A stretch of DNA of 13,662 bases from Bremia lactucae (GCF_004359215.1 NW_027152016.1:223537-237198), one strand, 5' to 3'; positions 1 to 6,364 are shown, numbered from the stretch's first letter. Notes: generated by a model from the letters alone, not told the origin. Numbers and translations are program-made.

Positions 1-202
1 TTAACAGATAGAAAGAAGAGATACTTAATTATATTAATACAGTTTTCATCTAATCCTCTTTAAGTTTGTTGTCTTAAAGAGAAGTCTTCCTCTGCACGTA
101 CTAGTGTACGTGAAATAACGTAAGGCACCACTCGCAACTGAAGCAGTGCGAAGTGGACTTGTACTGAAGCAGTACAAGTCACAAGTCGTAATGCCCGTTA
201 CA
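1..202 (+). mobile_element. Partial LTR (terminal part) of the right-half type
   Basis: From about position 15 this matches 9890-10077, the terminal part of the 459-bp right LTR, and ends in CCCGTTACA at 202. It contains the inverted repeat around 155-180 (cttgtactg / cagtacaag) found in all LTRs here. In the pol-sense orientation it is the downstream end of a 3' LTR whose element lies outside the window. The first 14 bases diverge from copy 2, either through sequence error at a contig end or because this LTR is a slightly different copy. Confidence 0.8.
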
Positions 203-280
203 TCGCTGCTAACGATAATCGAGGATTCAGTAAATGGCATTAACCCTCAAGCACCGCGGCCGACAGCAAGCAGTCATTAA
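203..280 (+). pseudogene. Probable continuation of pogo/CENP-B-like transposase gene
   Basis: Immediately after the LTR end, 25 open codons read SLLTIIEDSVNGINPQAPRP and then TASSH before a TAA. This resembles the segment after the helix-turn-helix of pogo-like transposases, where a proline/threonine stretch precedes a second DNA-binding part. The fragment at 3029-3153 ends exactly where this would begin (..QATVS), and the reading frame joins if a shared TC dinucleotide is counted once. Further similarity beyond 280 is only suggestive and frame-broken. The identity rests on motif memory and is moderate. Confidence 0.4.
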
Positions 281-866
281 CTTTGATAAAATTAACGACG
301 AAGTCAATTTTTTACATCACTGGGAATAGCAACTTGTCCTTGATGCAGACTTGTGGTAGCTAATAACAACCTATTCGTGTTCGTAAGATAAATATTCCGT
401 ATAATGCGCATTATAAGCGCTGCCAAATCGAACTTTCGTAGCTAAAGTGGGATTTTCTTATCACCTGCTGGTATGTCGCGCTTAATCAGTTCTCTTAAAT
501 ACAGTTATTTGATATAACCAGAATTTTAAGAGCATGAAGATTGTGATTTATATGAGCTTTTCATATAAACTTCGCCGTAATACATATCAATAAATAGAAA
601 TTGTCTCAACTCCATATTATCTACGAAGTTTGATGCAAAAGCCTTTCGAATAACAAGGTGGCAATACGCACAATAATTTACAAGATTAGTGCAAAGAGCT
701 TTTGCAAGGTTACTGGGCAACCCTTTTAGAGATAGAGTCGACAAGAGGTGCCGTATCCTATAAGCTCTTCTATTATAAGGTCCCACGGTATTATGACGAC
801 TCGGCTTCAAGCGTAGTACAGCAGAATGGTCTCATATAAACACTTCTATCGAGCACGCACGAACCT
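281..866. other. AT-rich flank downstream of the FYVE gene
   Basis: This stretch holds little I can identify. It contains stop-rich sequence after the transposase remnant and one short minus-strand ORF at 526-810, listed separately. No tRNA, rRNA or LTR end is visible. It includes the presumed 3' untranslated region of the FYVE gene, whose stop codon is at 867-869 on the minus strand. Confidence 0.5.
526..810 (-). CDS. Small hypothetical ORF, 94 aa
   Basis: I do not recognise this protein. The 94-residue minus-strand ORF begins MKPSRHNTVG and has a leucine-rich centre with two close cysteines (YCAYCH near residue 48), but no clear zinc-finger spacing, signal peptide or membrane segment. It lies just downstream of the FYVE gene on the same strand and could be 3' UTR sequence or a decayed fragment. 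Its exact recurrence at 10401-10685 only reflects the large repeat and is not evidence of coding. Confidence 0.2.
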   Translation of the reverse strand: MKPSRHNTVGPYNRRAYRIRHLLSTLSLKGLPSNLAKALCTNLVNYCAYCHLVIRKAFASNFVDNMELRQFLFIDMYYGEVYMKSSYKSQSSCS

Positions 867-2090
867 CTAGCCAAAGAATTCTTGCTGAATATCAGGCAAC
901 GTCGATCGAGATGGCGAGACAGACAAACTCCCGTTAGAGGAAGTCTCAAAAAATTCCAGAGGATTACGGCGACGCAGTTCTGCTAACGCAATGTCAAGTC
1001 CATCAGCGCTGCCAGCGACCCGTAAGCAATGGGCACAAAACACAAGATTCCGATATACAATTCGTCGTGTCGAAGACAGAAACGCCAGCCGATGCACCTG
1101 GCAGCAAGATCGGCACACCTGATTCATACACACCTGGCACTGTCGATCGCGCGACGTCGTTTTTTTTACCGGTTTGTGACAACCAATGCACACGCCACTT
1201 GGTTCGTCCAGCATGATGGTTTTCTTTGTCGTGAGCAGCCAATTGAGCTTTTTCATCTGACCACAGTACGTCGCTTTACGGTACGACATTAACGCCTCGG
1301 CCGTCCCACGGATCGCCACGCTCGCAGGCATGTCCCCGCGGGGGTCGACAAATCCTTTCAAATAGACTTCCACGATCGCTGGCGATTGCTGTCGAAACAG
1401 CGCGCAAGCTGATAACGTTCCTCGTACGATTTGTAATTCCGTTAATTCTCGAATACCCGGGATTTCGAGCGAATGCATCACGCTATACCCAATCTCGTCC
1501 CCCGTCCTTTCATCGATAAGAATTCCTGTAGTATGTAAAAAGACAAAATCTCGCGTTCGCATAAGGCATCGAAGAACGTTTGGGAATTCTGAGACGCTCC
1601 ACTTTATATAAAGTCCGTATACTGGGTGGTCGACCGTGGCCGAGTCAATATGGCTCAAAATCGTTCCATCCACGATCGTATCGGCCATGTACGCCGACTT
1701 GATCCGCATGAGCTCCATGCTGTAGTGGTGCATGCCATACATTAAATCGTGGAGCGATCCCGGGATCGTTCCGACGGTCAGTACCCCGTGGAGATTTCTT
1801 GTAAACCACATGGAGCCCAATTTCTCCGGGACGGAATTTCGAAGACTTGCGGGCCCTCCGAGCTCTCGTTCCAAAAGCTTGCGGTCCCAGTAGGAAGACA
1901 GGCCGTCCCGTTTCTTTATAAACTTCCAGTTTGATTCGTCAACATGGCCTTTCAGTTGAGGGCTTCGAAACGTTCGATAATCGACGATGGCGTCGTCCAC
2001 AAAAGCTTGGGCCAAGTGTTTCAGTGCGTCCTGGTCGGTTTGAGGCAGTGAGAGCGTCGGGAACGTATCGGATGGTAATGGAAATTTCAT
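867..2090 (-). CDS. START-like / FYVE-type zinc-finger protein
   Basis: An intact intronless gene of 407 codons if started at 2090; the frame stays open upstream to an ATG at 2222 (451 codons). I chose 2090 because the protein then begins MKFPLPSDTFPTLSL, the usual beginning of oomycete members of this family as I recall them, while the upstream 44 residues look non-conserved. The middle resembles a START-like lipid-binding fold, with the family phrases WKFIKKRDG and GTIPGSLHDLMYGM. The C-terminal finger has the cysteine pairs CIGC, CQVC, CRSCC and CAHC, with a degenerate RQCQVC segment instead of the classic R(R/K)HHCR and no WxxD. FYVE fingers generally bind phosphatidylinositol 3-phosphate on endosomes; the degenerate motif makes that uncertain here. 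It is the only intact host-type gene in the window and has almost no hairpins, unlike the flanking element. Confidence 0.85.
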   Translation of the reverse strand: MKFPLPSDTFPTLSLPQTDQDALKHLAQAFVDDAIVDYRTFRSPQLKGHVDESNWKFIKKRDGLSSYWDRKLLERELGGPASLRNSVPEKLGSMWFTRNLHGVLTVGTIPGSLHDLMYGMHHYSMELMRIKSAYMADTIVDGTILSHIDSATVDHPVYGLYIKWSVSEFPNVLRCLMRTRDFVFLHTTGILIDERTGDEIGYSVMHSLEIPGIRELTELQIVRGTLSACALFRQQSPAIVEVYLKGFVDPRGDMPASVAIRGTAEALMSYRKATYCGQMKKLNWLLTTKKTIMLDEPSGVCIGCHKPVKKTTSRDRQCQVCMNQVCRSCCQVHRLAFLSSTRRIVYRNLVFCAHCLRVAGSADGLDIALAELRRRNPLEFFETSSNGSLSVSPSRSTLPDIQQEFFG

Positions 2091-3028
2091 GAAGACGTGG
2101 GAGATCAAAGCCACGATTTCCAAAGACGCTTTTTGATTACAAGTGGAGACTTTCGAGAAAGCCACTAAATTCTTGGGCAGAAGGGCTGTTGCTGTCGTTC
2201 GTACCAGGTGCTGCACGCCCATATGTTATGGGACGCCAATCGCGATGCAATGGAGCTTTCACTACTGTTAGGACACATCCGCTCAACGCAACAATGCCTA
2301 GGGTTCCACTAACGACGGCGTGATTATAAAACGTTGTTGCGTTGATGGCTACAGAAAAGAAAACACAACGGAGAATCTTGCCGAAATTGGCGATGCAATT
2401 TCCCAGCGCCAGTTTTTTTGTCGCCAACGTAGCGACATTGAGACCGTTGCATGTATTTAGTCTTTGCGATGGACTCACATGGTTTATTTGAAATGTAAAC
2501 AGACTGTGTCTATCGCGAAGTCATCGGCATAGGAAAGGATAGGAAAGCAGGAACAGGGTCCGAAACATTGACGCTGCATCGTAGGAACGAGCAATCGCAT
2601 AGAGGTTTCGCCTGTATTTTTTATTGTGCGATGTAAACGGGGATCATCAACTCGATTGCGCAGAACAGATTAGTGTTGCGTAGATTACGGCGCAAGATTA
2701 AGGTTCGGCTCGGCGGTCCAATTCGTTATCTGGACCGTCTGGACGGTGGCGCGGTCTACTGCCAAGCTGTAATTAAAATAGCTTATTGTTCAAACAACGG
2801 CCGCAGGTCTGAGAATACAGTTAAGTTGCTACAGTAGAAACTGCCTAAATTAAAAATGCTAAGACGCCTCTTCTTGATAACTCTAGAGAGGTTAAATTTT
2901 TAGACAGGTGTACCACATCCTAAATAAATTAGTTGCTGTACTTTTTTTAAGGGGATGTGATAATAAAAGAAAAGCCTCTCACCCAGAACAATTCAGCAGC
3001 ACATCAACAATGCCTCTGAGACACCACA
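2091..3028. other. Upstream region of FYVE gene and 5' flank of transposase fragment
   Basis: It contains the presumed promoter and 5' UTR of the FYVE gene (minus strand) and the region before the transposase start. A 113-codon minus-strand frame at 2137-2478 overlaps the FYVE upstream extension in another frame and looks incidental. A small inverted repeat, CACATCC at 2914-2920 with GGATGTG at 2953-2959, lies in front of the transposase fragment; I cannot tell whether it belongs to a terminal inverted repeat. No other gene or RNA is evident. Confidence 0.4.
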
Positions 3029-3153
3029 ATGACGGACGATGTCCGTGTGGCTCTTTACAAACATCACACAGAGAATCTCGCACTGACTCAGGCTCAGCTT
3101 GTCAATTGGCTTCAGGACAATTATCAGCTGAGGGTCAGCCAGGCGACGGTCTC
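3029..3153 (+). pseudogene. Pogo/CENP-B-like transposase, N-terminal HTH fragment
   Basis: From the ATG at 3029 the frame reads MTDDVRVALYKHHTENLALT, then QAQLVNWLQDNYQLRVSQAT and VS, where the LTR begins. The pattern LTQxQLVxWLQxxYxLxVSQATVS is the helix-turn-helix of CENP-B/pogo (Tc1-mariner superfamily) transposases, which binds transposon ends. Only this domain remains; the frame runs five codons into the LTR and stops at 3167-3169. No DDE catalytic domain exists in the window. An in-frame stop just upstream (3017-3019) supports the chosen ATG. The retroelement composite therefore interrupts this gene. Confidence 0.65.
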
Positions 3154-3484
3154 TGTAACGGGGCACTAAGACTTGCACTGTTTCAGTACAAGTCCACGCG
3201 CAGAGGAAGACTTCTCTTAAGGTAATTAGCTTAAGAGGGTAAAATGAAAACTGTATTAAATATAATTCAGTGTCTCTTGTATTATCTTTGTCAATGCTAA
3301 CATAATTATAATCTAATACGAAACATGTAGATGAATTCTTATCTCTATCTTATCTGTAACTCTCTCTTTGATTACTCCTACAGCTGGTTAGTCTGCGAAA
3401 TAAATAGGTATAAATGGTCTATACCTATTTATGGATAAGAATTCTGGATATTACTAGGGGTGATGTAACGGGTGTATCGTTACA
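3154..3484 (-). mobile_element. LTR of left half (331 bp, 3' LTR in element sense)
   Basis: Termini are TG..CA with the 7-bp inverted ends TGTAACG/CGTTACA. On the minus strand a polypurine tract abuts its start at 3484, making it the 3' LTR of a minus-strand element. It is homologous to the 459-bp right LTR but lacks about 60 bp near the end and has many substitutions. A TATA-like block (CCATAAATAGG on minus, 3424-3434) is shared with the right LTR and could be promoter sequence. A 10-bp-arm hairpin lies at about 3401-3430 (aataggtata / tatacctatt). Confidence 0.8.
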
Positions 3485-3492
3485 TCACCCCT
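3456..3492. repeat. Perfect 15-bp-arm hairpin at LTR/polypurine-tract edge
   Basis: Arms AGGGGTGATGTAACG (3456-3470) and CGTTACATCACCCCT (3478-3492) enclose a 7-nt loop, GGTGTAT. The hairpin spans the LTR terminus and part of the polypurine tract, so a second, inverted copy of the tract end lies inside the LTR. The right LTR keeps only the inner TGTAACG/CGTTACA part. Confidence 0.9.
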
Positions 3493-3497
3493 CCCTT
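3485..3497 (-). other. Polypurine tract of left half
   Basis: The minus strand reads AAGGGAGGGGTGA directly before the LTR terminus TGTAACG. A purine run abutting the 3' LTR is the normal primer site for plus-strand synthesis in LTR retroelements, and it fixes the element sense of this half as minus, opposite to the ORF at 3564-4724. Confidence 0.75.
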
Positions 3498-3563
3498 AAA
3501 CGACAATCACTCTGAGTGTCATTGGATGGAGTGGTCGTCATGTGACCACTTAATTTAAAAACG

Positions 3564-4724
3564 ATGTTGATTGGTCAGATCCATCATTTTAAATATCATC
3601 GCATGAAGAATCAACTCATGCGGGGTGACGATAGTGCTGCGCCTCCGGCAGCGGTTCGTGCAGCCGCGGGTGACGCATTGCTATCTCTTGCGGTAGACGT
3701 TCCGTCTACCGTAGTGTCTTCCACTCGCACAACACTTGGTGTTGCGAGTGCACGTGGTGATTCACCACGTGAGTACGACCCCTCTTTAGAGGTCGATTAT
3801 GAGTGCGAGTCGGACGAAATGGCCGACTCGGGGAGGATGGAACAGTCGCCTGATACCCGTCAGGCGGCTGATTATGAGCCTTCGAATGAGAGGGCTCATT
3901 CCGATAGACGTGTGAACAGTCTATTTGGTTCCGACGATGAGGATGATCCCTCATCGCCCCTACGATATTTCGTACGGTCTTTCGTACGGTCACCTGCACA
4001 TGTCTATGTGCAAGGTGACGACGGTGGCGTAAGCCATCGTACGAAAAGTCCTCGTGGTACCCCTACTTCAGCGGGTACCACTCAGGGGAGTGATGACAGT
4101 AAAATGTCTAATCTCGCCCCTGAAAAGAAGCCGTGGCTTTTGCCAGAAAGGCTCATTAATAGCTTGTCTGGAGAAACTACTCCACACAATAAATATCCTT
4201 TATTTATTGCGACAAAGCTACATGGCCTTGATCCCAGCGCGAAGAACTTTCGCGCTGAGGAAGATTTCTATCTCGATGCTTTTCTAAAGCATCGATGGTT
4301 TAGTGGCAATAATAAGCGAGATAAAGTCTCGCTTATGCAAGCTTGGAGTGCGTTCATTCGCAATGTTAAAGACATTGGACGCGAAGCTTGGCTTCAAAAA
4401 CTTAACGCGAATCGTGTTAAGTTTGAGAAAAGAACTCCAACCGGTGCAAAATATAAGTTGCATCGGTTGTCACGTGAGGCTGGACTTCCATGCCTCACGT
4501 GGGGTGATCCCTGTCCGTGTTGTGTAGACAACTCGAAGAGGGTAAAAGGGGATGTCTATTCCCTTTCTTCGCCCTGGGGAAGGGCTCGCATCTCTATTGA
4601 GATGCGTGACGCGATTGACGTTTTGCAATCGATTTACAAGCGCCAAGGGCGCGTGTTTTCCGATGGGCCTTCTGATCCATCGGATGGGTCTCGTCACACT
4701 GACGGACGAGGCCCTCAACGTTAG
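3564..4724 (+). CDS. Antisense accessory ORF of chromovirus, left copy (386 aa, truncated)
   Basis: I do not recognise this protein. It starts 79 bp inside the LTR edge and reads against gag-pol. Residues 20-180 are low-complexity and acidic (VDYECESDEMADS, FGSDDEDDPSS). Residues 188-320 look globular, from WLLPERLINSLSGETTPHNK through KRDKVSLMQAWSAFIRNVKD to a cysteine cluster CPCC at 317-320. There is no CCHC knuckle, capsid motif or polymerase motif. It ends at TAG 4722-4724, where the right copy has CAG (Gln), so this is a nonsense truncation; coding similarity continues to 5296. Against the right copy, codons for residues about 247-356 differ at 13 synonymous sites and only two amino acids (R/N, W/R), pointing to past purifying selection. 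The 3' end overlaps the antiparallel chromodomain. Promoter unknown; it would have to act in or near the LTR in the antisense direction. Confidence 0.75.
   Translation: MLIGQIHHFKYHRMKNQLMRGDDSAAPPAAVRAAAGDALLSLAVDVPSTVVSSTRTTLGVASARGDSPREYDPSLEVDYECESDEMADSGRMEQSPDTRQAADYEPSNERAHSDRRVNSLFGSDDEDDPSSPLRYFVRSFVRSPAHVYVQGDDGGVSHRTKSPRGTPTSAGTTQGSDDSKMSNLAPEKKPWLLPERLINSLSGETTPHNKYPLFIATKLHGLDPSAKNFRAEEDFYLDAFLKHRWFSGNNKRDKVSLMQAWSAFIRNVKDIGREAWLQKLNANRVKFEKRTPTGAKYKLHRLSREAGLPCLTWGDPCPCCVDNSKRVKGDVYSLSSPWGRARISIEMRDAIDVLQSIYKRQGRVFSDGPSDPSDGSRHTDGRGPQR
3691..4710. repeat. Dense array of short perfect hairpins within the antisense ORF
   Basis: Perfect inverted repeats with arms of 8 bp or more occur at 3691-3711, 3722-3750, 3751-3771, 3806-3830, 3935-3956, 4055-4080, 4188-4208, 4235-4257, 4273-4295, 4312-4336, 4471-4501, 4587-4606 and 4659-4684. 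Seven-bp arms occur at 3847-3866 and 3874-3899, and a dozen more sites have 5-6 bp arms. Loops are 3-13 nt. My rough estimate for random sequence of this length is about 0.2 hairpins with arms of 8 bp or more, so the excess is large. Most are retained in the right half of the composite. Confidence 0.85.
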
Positions 4725-4812
4725 CAACCAGCTGGAAACGAGGCTCCCAGTTGTCATGTGAAGGTGGATAACCGCACCAGCGAACCAGATGACTCGTTCG
4801 CTGCCCCTTCAC
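4594..4812 (-). pseudogene. Chromodomain at C-terminus of pol, left half
   Basis: The minus strand encodes GQRTSHLVRWCGYPPSHDNW followed by EPRFQLVANVEGLVRQ and DETHPMD, a chromodomain of the kind at the end of chromovirus integrases, where it guides integration to particular chromatin. The aromatic W, the Y of GYPP and the WEP core are kept. It is out of frame with the upstream linker, so the pol frame is broken. Its end overlaps the 3' end of the antisense ORF, so the two genes converge and overlap. Confidence 0.75.
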
Positions 4813-5296
4813 ATCACGGTGTTTTGGATACGTTCTACAAGGAAACGTTAACCACCGTGGGAATCCACCAATGGTTGTGCCGGAGGAGGAAAAATTAGAT
4901 CCGACTCATGTGTCGGATCTAGAGTCGAAGATCGATAAACTGGATCGCTTTCTCCATGATTTGGAGAAAGGACTGGATCACGAGCGCGGTTAGCGTCGCT
5001 TGTTAGAGCAGACGGTGCAGGCTCATCGTATCGAACGTTTGCAAGGCCGTTCGAAGAGTGCGTACTCCATGTTGGAGTACGGACGGAATTATCACGCTCT
5101 TCGTGATGAGCTGTCGTCAGCTCATCGCGGTTTCGAGGATCTTCGGACCCGACATACGAATCTCCAGGTTCAACATGATAATCTGGATCGCGATTACAAG
5201 AATCTTTTAGTGAGTCTTGAAAAGGGTGGTCAAATCCGTCCTCGGAAGAAACCGCGTACTGATCGTACGGGCGGAGCCGACCAACGTAAAACGTAG
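4725..5296 (+). pseudogene. Broken C-terminal tail of the antisense ORF (coiled coil, basic end)
   Basis: After the nonsense codon the same frame continues (QPAGNEAPSC ... DDSFAAPS), then shifts near 4830 and meets further stops at 4896 and 4991. From about 4900 it encodes a long heptad-like region (DLESKIDKLDRFLHDLEKGL, later HTNLQVQHDNLDRDYKNLL) ending in a basic stretch, RPRKKPRTDRTGGADQRKT, and TAG at 5294-5296. The right copy has the same end (stop at 7787-7789), so the original protein was probably about 570-580 residues. The basic tail could be a nuclear localisation signal. This part is antiparallel to the integrase-chromodomain linker, with first codon positions facing first codon positions in both copies. 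Confidence 0.6.
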
Positions 5297-6140
5297 AATG
5301 CGTTCGCATCCTCCGTGGAAATTCTATTGTGTACGCATTGCCTTTCTGATGCTACACGGAAAGGCCTTATGAACTTGGGTAGTAGTAAACTACTACCCAC
5401 ATTGGTGTCTACACGCTTAGGTAAGTTTACCGTAGAGAGTAGTACTAGGTCATTAATTATAATTGAATGAACATTTGCTCTTCCATGTTTGTCTGCGTTC
5501 CGTTTCTGACGGTCCACTGCGTTAGCAATGGAATCCTGTACGAAACGGATTACTGATTCTCGAGCCAGCAGAAATTCCTCTGCTGTCTAATTTATTTTAT
5601 CTTTTCAGCAGCAATTCCTCTGCTGACTTATTTATTTTATCTTTTCTTTGTGCGCATTACCATGAGATTTTCTCATCTTCGATGTCGATTGCTTAGACAT
5701 CGACATCATTCGCGTCGTTTGTAATTTCGACGCGTGATGTGCATGAGCCAATGTTGGTTTTGCTCGTGCGAGTCCACCCTTCCTAAACTAATGGATCCCT
5801 CTAATTGAGTGGGTATGCGAGGATGGCATAAGCCATTAACGAAGAACGGTGGATGTGTTGTAAACGCATGCACCGGATTATTGATGGAGAATTCGACCAT
5901 CGGTAAAAACTCGCTTCAATTCGGATTCGATTGGACGTAATATCGAATTTCTTCAAGGACGCGATTTACGCGTTCCATCTGATTATCCCTCTCTGGATGA
6001 TCAGAAGTTGACATAGTCAGCCGTGTTCCGACAGATCGGGACACGGATTGCCAAAACTACGCTGTGAACTGTGGATCTATCCGAGACAAGATCAAGGGGC
6101 AAACCGTAGAGTTTAAATACCGTGTCGATAAAGACATAAT
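4848..6140 (-). pseudogene. Integrase core, C-terminal domain and linker, left half
   Basis: Read from 6140 downward on the minus strand: HYVFIDTVFKLYGLPLDLVS then DR (second catalytic Asp region), FWQSVSRSVGTRLTMSTSDH, then PERDNQMERVNRVLEE (catalytic Glu). After that come INNPVHAFTTHPPFFVNGLC, the GPF-type domain (MDRQKRNADKHGRANVHS ... LLSTVNLPKR ... NVGSSLLLPKF) and the linker THSTFYVGRLRPYDQY. The part between about 5520 and 5700 carries a tandem duplication and stops. Several frameshifts make it non-functional. It retains integrase core sequence that the right half has lost. Confidence 0.75.
5566..5645. repeat. Tandem duplication, 2 x 40 bp, in integrase remnant
   Basis: Units 5566-5605 and 5606-5645 each contain cagcag(a/c)aattcctctgctg followed by an AT-rich block ending ttattttatctttt. 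Each unit carries its own hairpin, cagcag / ctgctg. The right half has a single version of this site (hairpin 7492-7519), so the duplication and the AT-rich insert are specific to the left copy. Confidence 0.85.
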
Positions 6141-6364
6141 GCATCGGCTGAGACAAGCCAATTGCAAAGGTTTAATGGACACAATTTAAAAATTTCGACA
6201 CGTGGTTTTGCAAGTTGAGGACATGACTGAAGTATAGCAAATAATCTACTTTCAACGAGGGTTAAATCAAGAACGCAAGAAGAAGTTCAATACCGACGGA
6301 GAAACACACTGTCGGAGGCTATTACGGTGGCGCTCGACTTTAAACGCTTACATTCGGTTGGTTA
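6141..6364 (+). pseudogene. Gag fragment of the right half
   Basis: The plus strand encodes LRQANCKGLMD, KFRHVVLQVEDMTE, IIYFQRGLNQE and, after a frameshift, EVQYRRRNTLSEAITVALDF. This resembles the retrotransposon gag (capsid) region of oomycete gypsy elements. There are in-frame stops within it. It is joined directly to reverse transcriptase at about 6365, so the rest of gag, protease and the first half of RT are deleted. It matters because it shows that gag lies on the same strand as pol, so the ORF at 3564-4724 is not gag. The left junction with inverted integrase is near 6140. Confidence 0.6.

Larger units (their letters stand above)
1..3787. repeat. Long direct repeat, copy 1 (partner 9876-13662)
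   Basis: The whole stretch recurs 9,875 bp downstream. By eye the copies differ at positions 4, 5, 13, 14, 1047 and 3772 only; the last two pair with 10922 and 13647. The 1047 change is silent in the FYVE gene. The repeat runs off both ends of the window, so neither boundary is visible. It spans the end of one LTR, the FYVE segment, the transposase fragment, the second LTR and the start of the antisense ORF. It could be a recent tandem duplication, a circular molecule read past its closure, or an assembly overlap. Confidence 0.95.

Noticed and set aside
46..240. 64-codon minus-strand ORF (also 9921-10115)
   Set aside because: It lies almost wholly within LTR sequence and in the sense opposite to the element; no coding features.
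1029..1292. 87-codon plus-strand ORF opposite the FYVE finger
   Set aside because: Shadow of the FYVE gene; its one amino-acid difference between copies comes from a base that is silent in the FYVE frame.
2137..2478. 113-codon minus-strand ORF with hydrophobic stretches
   Set aside because: It overlaps the upstream extension of the FYVE frame; no family is recognised, and it is probably 5' UTR or chance.
3149..3153. Target-site duplication of the composite
   Set aside because: GTCTC on the left and TCGCT on the right do not match; only a shared TC or a partly deleted duplication could be argued.
2908..3225. 105-codon plus-strand ORF
   Set aside because: It overlaps the transposase helix-turn-helix in another frame, runs into the LTR and has no recognisable content.
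3691..4710. CRISPR-like array suggested by regular spacing of palindromes
   Set aside because: The hairpins have unrelated sequences and lie inside a eukaryotic retroelement ORF; there are no repeated units or spacers.
3564..4724. Calling this ORF gag because it sits just inside an LTR
   Set aside because: A gag-like fragment lies on the pol strand at 6141-6364, the polypurine tract orientation makes this LTR a 3' LTR, and the protein has no zinc knuckle or capsid motif.
4470..4757. 95-codon minus-strand ORF across the end of the antisense gene
   Set aside because: Shadow frame; the real minus-strand coding here is the chromodomain in a different frame.
6014..6140. Plus-strand peptide (QNYAVNCGSIRDKIKGQ..) taken at first for the start of gag
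   Set aside because: The minus strand of the same bases encodes clear integrase (FIDTVF, GLPLDLVSDR), so the plus-strand reading is a shadow.
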